Source: Deltaproteobacteria bacterium (GTDB lineage: Bacteria > Desulfobacterota_C > Deferrisomatia > Deferrisomatales > JACRMM01). From it: a stretch of 5,946 bases of DNA. The notes beneath the pieces were generated by a model. It was not told where the DNA came from and searched no databases. It saw only the letters and a program-made list of their open reading frames with translations. Position numbers and translations under genes: made by a program. Of this stretch, positions 1-4,594 are shown piece after piece. Each line of letters opens with the position of its first letter. Position 1 is the first letter of the stretch. Where the stretch lies: assembly GCA_016218905.1 (NCBI GenBank), contig JACRCS010000125.1:1-5946 (forward strand). The letters run 5' to 3'.

Positions 1-1042
1 CCATCGTCCCCATGTGCACGTGACCCGGGACCCACTCGCTGTAGTGGATGAAGCCGGAGAAGGTGCGCACCGACTGGAGGGGGCCCTGGAGCGTCTGGAG
101 CCCGTAGAACGTGATCGCCAGGACGAGGAACTTCACGAGGTAGTTCTGGCGCATCTGGTGCCACTCGCCGTCCATCGAGCGGTAGCCGTTGACCACGGAA
201 CCCCAGGAGGGCGCGATCAGCATCACGGAGAACGCCATGGCGAGCGTCTGGACCCAATCGGGGACGGGCGTCCAGAGCAGGTGGTGGGCGCCCGTCCAGA
301 GATACATGAAGACGAGGCTCCAGAAGGCGATGATCGACAAGCGGTGGCTGTAGATCGGTGCGCCCGTCGTCTTCGGCAGGAAGTAGTAGAAGACGGCGAG
401 CGGCGGAAGGGTCAGCACCATCGCCACGGCGTTGTGGCCGAACCACCACTGGACGTTCGCATCGTTCGTGCCCGCATACGCGGAGTAGGATTTGAAGAGG
501 GAGACCGGGACCGCGGCGGCGTTGACGAGGAAGAGCACGGCCACGCCGACGAGGGAAGCGAGCATGAACCAGAGCGAGACGTACATCTGCGGCTCGCGGC
601 GCTTGACCACGGTCATGATGATGTTCGCCGAGAAGGCGACCCAGAGGATCACCACCATCAGGTCGAGCGGCCACTCGAGCTCGTGGTACTCCTTGGACTG
701 GGAGAAGCCGAGGAGGAGCGTCACGGCCGCGGCCACGATCGTCAGGTTGAACCACCAGAGCTGGAAGCGCGCGAGCCCGGGGCTCCAGACGCGCGTGCGG
801 GTGAGGCGCTGGACCATGTAGTAGAAGACCGCGAAGAAGCTCCCGATGGCCCAGCCGAAGATGCCCGCGTTCGTGTGGAGCGGGCGAAGCCTCCCGTACG
901 TGAGGAACGGCGGGAGGTTGAGTCCCGGCGCGACGAGCTGAAGGGAGATCAACACCCCCACCAGGACCGCGACGACGCCCCAGATGAGGCTCCAGGTCAC
1001 GAAGCCCCGGACGGGCCCGTAGTCGTACTCTGTGTGTTCCAC
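1..1042 (-). CDS. ccoN: cbb3-type cytochrome c oxidase subunit I (CcoN), 3' end cut by window
   Basis: Catalytic membrane subunit of the C-family haem-copper oxidase, which reduces O2 to water at a haem b3/CuB centre and pumps protons. The window shows 347 residues, against about 475 in the family, so the last quarter lies beyond position 1. All core ligands are visible: His56 in LRPLHTNAG and His343 for low-spin haem b, His203 in QWWFGHNAV plus His253/His254 in WTGAHHLLW for CuB, Tyr247 (the tyrosine cross-linked in this family) and His341 in GHVHM for haem b3. Spacing matches Pseudomonas stutzeri CcoN with a constant offset of four residues. Many hydrophobic segments agree with a multi-pass protein. 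The start is a GTG preceded by a strong Shine-Dalgarno. Two positions differ from the Pseudomonas enzyme (His233, Gln319; see findings). ccoO/ccoP would be expected downstream, outside the window. Family call is secure. Confidence 0.94.
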   Translation of the reverse strand, partial: MEHTEYDYGPVRGFVTWSLIWGVVAVLVGVLISLQLVAPGLNLPPFLTYGRLRPLHTNAGIFGWAIGSFFAVFYYMVQRLTRTRVWSPGLARFQLWWFNLTIVAAAVTLLLGFSQSKEYHELEWPLDLMVVILWVAFSANIIMTVVKRREPQMYVSLWFMLASLVGVAVLFLVNAAAVPVSLFKSYSAYAGTNDANVQWWFGHNAVAMVLTLPPLAVFYYFLPKTTGAPIYSHRLSIIAFWSLVFMYLWTGAHHLLWTPVPDWVQTLAMAFSVMLIAPSWGSVVNGYRSMDGEWHQMRQNYLVKFLVLAITFYGLQTLQGPLQSVRTFSGFIHYSEWVPGHVHMGTM

Positions 1043-1046
1043 GACA

Positions 1047-1054
1047 CTCCTCCC
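1047..1054 (-). promoter_or_regulatory. Ribosome binding site that decides the ccoN GTG start
   Basis: GGGAGGAG on the minus strand, four bases before the GTG at 1042. It fixes a non-ATG start for ccoN and gives an N-terminus of the expected length ahead of the first membrane helix and the LRPLHTNAG haem-ligand motif. Confidence 0.75.
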
Positions 1055-1080
1055 GCGGTTGAGGTGGTCGAAACCAACTC

Positions 1081-1095
1081 TGACCAAATCGGTAA
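1081..1095 (-). promoter_or_regulatory. Candidate operator overlapping the ccoN transcription start
   Basis: On the plus strand TGACC, five bases, GGTAA: an imperfect palindrome (minus strand TTACCGATTTGGTCA). It lies just downstream of the -10 box and over the predicted start site, where a repressor would block transcription. The half-site shape loosely recalls Rrf2/IscR-type sites, but that link is only a guess. It is not a canonical FNR box (TTGAT-N4-ATCAA), which might have been expected for cbb3 oxidase genes. Confidence 0.3.
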
Positions 1096-1098
1096 TGG

Positions 1099-1127
1099 TT
1101 TATACCCGCCCCCGGCCCGGGTGTCAA
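1099..1127 (-). promoter_or_regulatory. Near-consensus sigma70 promoter for ccoN
   Basis: Read on the minus strand: TTGACA (1127-1122), an exact 17-base GC-only spacer, then TATAAA (1104-1099). This is 6/6 and 5/6 to the housekeeping consensus at ideal spacing, in otherwise GC-rich DNA. Transcription would start near 1092, leaving a leader of about 50 bases before the GTG at 1042. The motif is seen directly; its activity is inferred. Confidence 0.75.
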
Positions 1128-1236
1128 ACCGCGAAAAGATCACCTGATTCGTTTTACCACCGTTTCACCGTTCTTCGACCCCAGGCGGCTCGTCGCCGAC
1201 CCGTTGCTTCCTCTCCGGACCTGCCTTTATCATGTC

Positions 1237-1468
1237 CGGGTTCTCGGTTCTCGGTCTTCGGCTCCAAGTGACTGGCGACCGGGTTTCCCCTTCTTCGTCA
1301 TTCCGGCATGGACGCCGGAATCCAGTGCGCCATGGATGGACCCTCCTGGGCCCTGGACCCCGGCAATCCGTGCCGGGGTGACGGTGACGGAAAAGAGGCC
1401 GGAGTCACTTTCAGCCAACCGGCCGCGCAGCGGCGTACCGAAGCTGAAAACTGAAAACCGACAACCCG
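1237..1468. repeat. Imperfect terminal inverted repeat enclosing the REP-like pair
   Basis: The left arm (1237-1261) is built of GGTTCTC-type hexamer steps and ends CTTCGG. The right arm (1438-1468) begins CCGAAG and, reverse-complemented, follows the left arm base for base except for three mismatches and one extra 6-bp step. The arms enclose the hairpin pair near the middle of a roughly 230-bp block. It could be a small non-autonomous element or two copies of a degenerate simple repeat. No target-site duplication was identified. Confidence 0.5.
1297..1382. repeat. REP/BIME-like pair of inverted hairpin units
   Basis: Two related units of 29 and 30 bp (1297-1325 and 1353-1382) lie head to head around a 27-bp spacer. 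Each reads GTCA, then a GC-rich stem-loop, then a TCCAG end. Unit 1 has stem ATTCCGGC/GCCGGAAT (1300-1307/1314-1321) and unit 2 has ACCCCGGC/GCCGGGGT (1357-1364/1372-1379). Between units the stem changes are compensatory (TT with AA becomes CC with GG), which supports selection on pairing. The layout resembles REP sequences in BIMEs and ATTCCC...GGGAAT repeats such as neisserial dRS3. No RAYT transposase is in the window, so mobilisation in trans is an inference. Confidence 0.75.
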
Positions 1469-1501
1469 ATCCCGGAAGCCGCCACGCCCCAGAGGTTTTC
1501 G

Positions 1502-2050
1502 ATGAACAGCTCGCTTCGAGACCAGTTGCTGAAGGCCGGGTTTGTCGATCAGAAGCAGGCCCGACAGGCCGAGCTCGAGAAGAAGCAGCAGGCGAAAGAT
1601 GCCAATAAGGCCCGGAAGTCCGGCCAGCCCTTGCCGCCGTCGCCCGAGCAGCTCGCCGCCGAACGGGCGCGACAGGAGCGCCAGCTCCACGCCCAGCGGA
1701 GCCGCGAGCTCAACCACGCGCGAGACGAAGAGCTGGCGCGAAAGGGCCTCAGGGCCGAGGTGAAGCGCCTCATCCAGACTAGCGCCGTGCCCCATGGCAA
1801 GGGAGACATCCGGTACCACTTCGTGAAGGGGACCAAGGTGAAGAGGCTCTACGTGGACAAGGCGCAGCAGGAGGGCCTGGCCCGGCGCAGCCTAGCCATC
1901 GTCGAGTGGGACGGCTCGTTCTACCTCCTGCCCTCGGAAGCCGCGGCGAAGGCGAAAGAGCGCGTCCCCGAGACGTTCGTCTTCCTGGCCGAGGAGCAGG
2001 ACCCGGACGACCCCTACGCGGCGTTCCCCATGCCCGAAGAAGCCGAGTGA
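1502..2050 (+). CDS. DUF2058 (YaiL-type) protein
   Basis: A 182-residue cytoplasmic protein matching the DUF2058 family, which includes E. coli YaiL of near-identical length. Visible hallmarks are the N-terminal SLRDQLLKAGFVDQKQA, a Lys/Arg/Glu/Gln-rich helical or coiled-coil stretch (about residues 12-95), and the C-terminal domain with HGKGDIRYHFVKGTKVKRLYV (from about residue 97) and SLAIVEWDGSFYLLPSEAA. The acidic tail is rich in Asp, Glu and Pro. No signal peptide or membrane segment is seen. Family members are often annotated as nucleoprotein or polynucleotide-associated, and the very basic first half would suit nucleic-acid binding, but no biochemical role is established. The ATG follows AGAGG at about six bases. 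It stands alone between repeat-filled gaps, divergent from ccoN and convergent with the hydrolase. Confidence 0.9.
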   Translation: MNSSLRDQLLKAGFVDQKQARQAELEKKQQAKDANKARKSGQPLPPSPEQLAAERARQERQLHAQRSRELNHARDEELARKGLRAEVKRLIQTSAVPHGKGDIRYHFVKGTKVKRLYVDKAQQEGLARRSLAIVEWDGSFYLLPSEAAAKAKERVPETFVFLAEEQDPDDPYAAFPMPEEAE

Positions 2051-2074
2051 GCGGAAGCCGAGACCGCACTGCGG

Positions 2075-2110
2075 GAGTGGACGAAGCGGACTTGGTGGAC
2101 CGAGTGGAGA
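2075..2110. repeat. Four-copy 9-bp tandem repeat
   Basis: The core GGAC/GGAG recurs with exact 9-bp spacing at 2079, 2088, 2097 and 2106, each inside a unit close to GAGTGGACN. Copies diverge at one to three positions. It lies just after the DUF2058 stop codon and has no obvious hairpin, so it does not look like an intrinsic terminator. Confidence 0.6.
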
Positions 2111-2114
2111 GGGA

Positions 2115-2185
2115 GCCTAAGCCTTGCCGCCCTTGCCCCTCGAACTAAACCTTGACCTTAATCTGAATCCTCAACCCCTCCGAAC
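2115..2185. repeat. Degenerate 6-7 bp repeat (CCTTRAMC-like)
   Basis: A run of related short units such as CCTAAGC, CCTTGCC, ACCTTGAC, CTTAATC and CCTCAAC, with period drifting between 6 and 8 bp. It fills the rest of the convergent gap and runs over the stop codon of the hydrolase gene (2171-2173), so it supplies that protein's last residues. Boundaries are approximate. Confidence 0.5.
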
Positions 2186-2944
2186 CACCTTCCGTTCGAG
2201 GAAGAGGGCGATGAGCTGGAGGCACTGGCGGCCGAGGTCGGGCTCCGTGTCGAAGCCGTGCCCCGCGCCTTCGAAGAGGTGGAGCTCCGCCCCGGAACCC
2301 ACCTGCCGCAGCTGGGCGTAGAGGTCCAGGCTGTCTTCGCACGGGACTACGTCGTCGGCGTTCCCGTGGAGGAGGAGCGTGGGCGGGAAGCCCGGGGAGA
2401 CTTGCTCGATCGGGCTGGCGTCGCGAAGCCGGCCGGGCTCGAGGCGGCCGCCCAGGAGCGCGGCGACCGCTCCGTCGGCCGAGAGCCCGCGCAGGCGCGC
2501 CGGCGGGTAGAGGGCGACGACCGCGGCGGGGCGGAAGGAGGCTCCGTGCAGAGTCGCCGCGAGCATGAGGGCGAGGTGTCCGCCCGCGGAGTTGCCCAGC
2601 ACGGCCACCCGGTTCGGATCGATGGCGAGTTCCGCCGCCCGCGGCCGGATTGCGCGAAACGCGAGCGTCACGTCGTCCAGCTGGGCCGGCCAGACCGCCT
2701 CGCCGGAGAGGCGGTACTCGCACGCGAAGGCGACGAAGCCCCGCCGCGCGAGCTGAACCGCGTAGCCCTGGAGCATGGTCCGGTCCCCCTCGTACCATCC
2801 TCCGCCGTGGATCAGTAGGACGGCCGGCCGGTAGGCGCGGTCGACGGGAGGCTGGTAGACGTCGAACTTCAGCTCCCGGGCGCCGCCCCGTCCGTAGACG
2901 ACGCCAGTCTCAATCCGCACCCGGCCTTCCAGAGGCTCCAGCAC
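2171..2944 (-). CDS. Alpha/beta-hydrolase, BD-FAE/Aes-like esterase
   Basis: A 257-residue soluble hydrolase of the alpha/beta fold, probably a carboxylic-ester or amide hydrolase. Motifs fall in the expected order: oxyanion-hole HGGGW (46-50), nucleophile elbow GNSAGG (117-122, Ser119), acid in HGNADDVVP (Asp197 likely) and catalytic histidine in GAGHGF (His229). The HGGG motif places it with the hormone-sensitive-lipase/BD-FAE-like group (COG0657 type), which also includes arylformamidases, so the substrate cannot be assigned. There is no signal peptide, implying a cytoplasmic enzyme. The start is GTG: an in-frame TAG lies five codons upstream (2957-2959) and GGGAGG sits five bases before the GTG, so nothing longer is possible. 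It follows the DAHP synthase on the same strand with a 130-bp repeat-filled gap, so co-transcription is possible but unproven. Confidence 0.9.
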   Translation of the reverse strand: MLEPLEGRVRIETGVVYGRGGARELKFDVYQPPVDRAYRPAVLLIHGGGWYEGDRTMLQGYAVQLARRGFVAFACEYRLSGEAVWPAQLDDVTLAFRAIRPRAAELAIDPNRVAVLGNSAGGHLALMLAATLHGASFRPAAVVALYPPARLRGLSADGAVAALLGGRLEPGRLRDASPIEQVSPGFPPTLLLHGNADDVVPCEDSLDLYAQLRQVGSGAELHLFEGAGHGFDTEPDLGRQCLQLIALFLERKVVRRG

Positions 2945-2949
2945 TGTAT

Positions 2950-2955
2950 CCTCCC
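2950..2955 (-). promoter_or_regulatory. Ribosome binding site that fixes the hydrolase GTG start
   Basis: GGGAGG on the minus strand, five bases ahead of the GTG at 2944-2942. The in-frame TAG immediately upstream excludes any earlier start. Confidence 0.75.
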
Positions 2956-2967
2956 GCTAGTCGTCCG

Positions 2968-3058
2968 CGTCATGGGATTTATGGGATCTCATGGGACTTG
3001 TAGGACCTATGGTCCGATCAGTCCTCTTCGTCCCATTCTTCCCATGATTCCCATGACG
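2968..3058. repeat. Inverted arrays of CATGGGA between DAHP synthase and hydrolase
   Basis: The left arm (2968-2997) holds three ATGGGA copies about 10 bp apart and the right arm (3030-3058) holds the reverse complement, TCCCAT, three times. Both outer ends read CGTCATGGGA on their own strand, and the arms align over about 30 bases with few mismatches and one gap. The centre carries a smaller stem, GGACC/GGTCC (3003-3007/3011-3015), and an AGGAC/GTCCT pair. In a transcript from the upstream DAHP synthase gene it could fold into a long hairpin. No U-tract follows, so it is not a classic intrinsic terminator. Confidence 0.7.
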
Positions 3059-3074
3059 AAACGCTGAAAATGGG

Positions 3075-4103
3075 CTACGCCAGCTCTGCCAGCTCGAGCA
3101 CCAGCCGCTCCGACGCCTCCCATCCGAGGCACGGATCGGTGATGGATTTGCCGTACACCTCACTCCGCTCGTCCTGCGCGCCCTCCACGAGATAGCTCTC
3201 GATCAGGAGCCCCCGGACGAGCTTCCGCACCAGGCTCGAGTGCCTGCGGCTCTGCATCACCTCCAGCGCGATCCGCGGCTGCTCGGCGAAGCTCTTGTTG
3301 GAGTTCGCGTGGTTCGTATCGACGATCACGGCGGGGTTCACGAGCTGACGCTTCCGGTACGCCTCGGCGGTCCGCACGAGGTCTTCATAGTGGTAGTTCG
3401 GGATCGCCACGCCGTAGTGGTTCACCGCCCCCCGCAGGATCCCGTGGGCCAGCGGATTCCCGTGGGTGGCGACCTCCCAGCCATTATAGGCGAAGACGTG
3501 ACCGCTCTGGGCCGCCTGGATCGAGTTGAGCATCACCTCGATGTCGCCGCTCGTGGGGTTCTTCATCCCCGCGGGCACGTCGAAGCCGCTGACCGTGAGC
3601 CGGTGCTGCTGGTTCTCCACGGACCGGGCGCCGATCGCCACGTAGCTCAGGAAGTCGGCCACGTAAGGGTAGTTCTCGGGGTAGAGCATCTCGTCCGCCG
3701 CGGTCAGGTGAGACTCGGCGAGCGCCCGCAGATGGAGTTGCCGGAGCGCCTTCAGACCCTCGACGATATTCGGGAGCTCCCCCGGCACGGGACGGTGGGC
3801 CATGCCCTTGTAGCCGGTGCCGGTGGTGCGGGGCTTGTTGGTGTAGATGCGGGGCACGAGCACGAGCCGCTCCTGCACCCTCTCCTGGAGCTTGGCGAGG
3901 CGGCCTACATAATCGCAGATCGCGTCCTCCCGATCTGCCGAGCAGGGACCGATGATCACGAGGAACCGGTCGCTCTGGCCCGTGAGCACGGAAGAGAGGG
4001 CGGCATCGCGGCTCGCCTTGAGCCGCTTGAGCGCCGGCGACATGGGCTGCTGGTCGAGGATGTCCTCGACCCTGGGGATCTGCTGCACGTATTCGAAGCT
4101 CAT
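3075..4103 (-). CDS. aroG: 3-deoxy-7-phosphoheptulonate (DAHP) synthase, type I alpha
   Basis: Condenses phosphoenolpyruvate and erythrose-4-phosphate to DAHP, the first committed step to chorismate and aromatic amino acids, in the cytoplasm. The 342 residues match the AroF/G/H class. Metal ligands by alignment with E. coli AroG: Cys54 (IIGPCS), His265 (DTNHANSNK), Glu302 (LIESYLVEG) and Asp323 (SITDPCLGW). Phosphate/PEP-binding residues include Arg85 and Lys90 (PRIYTNKPRTT), Arg160 (GARSVENQQHR), Lys181 (GMKNPTSGD) and Arg224 (ILRGA). The sequence resembles the subgroup common in clostridia and lactobacilli (NPLAHGILRGA, IPNYHYEDL) more than the enterobacterial enzymes, and the region matching the E. 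coli feedback site is altered (see findings). The ATG start follows AGGAA at a good distance. The catalytic core is intact. Confidence 0.96.
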   Translation of the reverse strand: MSFEYVQQIPRVEDILDQQPMSPALKRLKASRDAALSSVLTGQSDRFLVIIGPCSADREDAICDYVGRLAKLQERVQERLVLVPRIYTNKPRTTGTGYKGMAHRPVPGELPNIVEGLKALRQLHLRALAESHLTAADEMLYPENYPYVADFLSYVAIGARSVENQQHRLTVSGFDVPAGMKNPTSGDIEVMLNSIQAAQSGHVFAYNGWEVATHGNPLAHGILRGAVNHYGVAIPNYHYEDLVRTAEAYRKRQLVNPAVIVDTNHANSNKSFAEQPRIALEVMQSRRHSSLVRKLVRGLLIESYLVEGAQDERSEVYGKSITDPCLGWEASERLVLELAELA

Positions 4104-4140
4104 CGTTTCCTGCCCGAGACTGGGGAGATTTGCGCGCGGC

Positions 4141-4152
4141 CAGCCGCGGCTG
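4141..4152. other. 12-bp perfect palindrome in the DAHP synthase leader
   Basis: CAGCCGCGGCTG, self-complementary and flanked by further GC-rich partly matching sequence from about 4133 to 4162. It lies about 40 bases before the aroG start and downstream of the weak promoter, so it could be an operator half-turn or the tip of a leader hairpin. GC-rich palindromes also arise by chance here. Confidence 0.3.
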
Positions 4153-4174
4153 TTGCGGCGCGTGAATCGCCGAG

Positions 4175-4202
4175 CCTAAACTGCGGAGCGAGGTCTTGTA
4201 AA
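4175..4202 (-). promoter_or_regulatory. Weak candidate promoter for the DAHP synthase gene
   Basis: On the minus strand TTTACA (4202-4197, 5/6 to the -35 consensus), a 16-base spacer, then TTTAGG (4180-4175, only 3/6 to the -10 consensus). It is the best sigma70-like match in the leader but is weak, and could be chance. Confidence 0.25.
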
Positions 4203-4215
4203 GAGCCGGTGTGAC

Positions 4216-4296
4216 CTCATCCCTCATCCCTCATCTCTCATCGTCCTTCAACCTTCATCCTTCGTCCTTTCGTCCTTTCGTCCTCGTCCCCCGTCC
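4216..4296. repeat. Degenerate 7-8 bp tandem array
   Basis: About a dozen head-to-tail units. The first four start CTCAT at exactly 7-bp spacing (4216, 4223, 4230, 4237). They then grade into TCCTTCA/TCCTTCG and two identical 8-bp TCCTTTCG copies (from 4265 and 4273), ending in TCCTCG and TCCCCCG. One strand is almost purely pyrimidine. No spacers are present, so this is not a CRISPR array. It lies upstream of both divergent genes. Confidence 0.75.
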
Positions 4297-4523
4297 TTAA
4301 CGCATATTTTCCGCATACACCCTCGAGCGCGCGGAGTTTTCGGGGGTTCGTACGCATGTCCCCGCAAACGGTGTTTCTCCGGTGCATGCAGCCGATATAC
4401 AGCGAAGGACTCCTACCCGCCTCGCCCGGAACGCCCCGCTGAGCCTCGGCAAAGCCGCCCGGCCGGCGCTGGCACGGCGGGTGCAGCCGTGACCGTGTAA
4501 ACGCCCACAACCGCACCGCACTG

Positions 4524-4582
4524 CGATCGAGGGCGCTCGGACCCGAGCGACCTGGATCCCTGGCGGCGCGGCCCCTCGATCG
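4524..4582 (+). promoter_or_regulatory. Potential leader stem abutting the transporter ribosome binding site
   Basis: CGATCGAGGG (4524-4533) and CCCTCGATCG (4573-4582) are perfect 10-bp complements. Directly inside the left arm is a second hairpin, CGCTCG/CGAGCG (4534-4539/4544-4549), with a 4-base loop. The outer stem ends on the first G of the strong Shine-Dalgarno GGAGGAGGA (4582-4590), five bases from the ATG at 4595. Such a fold could gate ribosome access or bind a regulator. It matches no riboswitch class I recognise. Confidence 0.4.
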
Positions 4583-4594
4583 GAGGAGGAACGA

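Larger units (their letters stand above)
1043..1501. other. Divergent intergenic region between ccoN and the DUF2058 gene
   Basis: A 459-bp gap with no credible gene. From the left it holds the ccoN leader, promoter and possible operator (to 1127), about 110 bases without a recognisable element, then the nested repeat structure at 1237-1468. No convincing plus-strand promoter for the DUF2058 gene was found. Open frames across it are compositional and cover the repeats. Confidence 0.6.
4104..4594. other. Divergent intergenic region between DAHP synthase and the OFA transporter
   Basis: A 491-bp gap. It holds the aroG leader with a GC palindrome and weak promoter (to 4202), the tandem array (4216-4296), about 225 bases with no clear element apart from short palindromes such as TGCATGCA (4383-4390) and CCGGCCGG (4459-4466), and the structured leader of the transporter gene (4524-4590). 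Minus-strand open frames here lack family resemblance and look compositional. Confidence 0.6.

Noticed and set aside
14..1147. Long plus-strand open frame of 377 residues rich in His, Asp, Glu and Arg
   Set aside because: It lies antisense to ccoN, has the charged composition typical of the reverse frame of a GC-rich membrane protein gene, runs through the ccoN promoter and resembles no family.
1297..1382. Rho-independent terminators after ccoN or before the DUF2058 gene
   Set aside because: The hairpins are upstream of both divergent genes rather than after a gene end, have no T-tract, and match the REP-like pattern better.
2145..2818. Open frames overlapping the alpha/beta-hydrolase on both strands
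   Set aside because: Arg/Pro/Gly-rich compositional frames, whereas the 2171-2944 frame holds all catalytic motifs in order.
2968..3058. Intrinsic terminator for the DAHP synthase gene
   Set aside because: The inverted repeat can fold, but the stem is long, interrupted and AT-mixed, and no T-run follows on the minus strand.
3240..4214. Plus-strand open frame of 324 residues opposite the DAHP synthase
   Set aside because: Shadow of a highly conserved gene on the other strand; low-complexity Val/His/Gly/Arg composition, no recognisable domain.
4216..4296. CRISPR array
   Set aside because: Units are 7-8 bp, contiguous and degenerate, with no spacers and no cas genes nearby.
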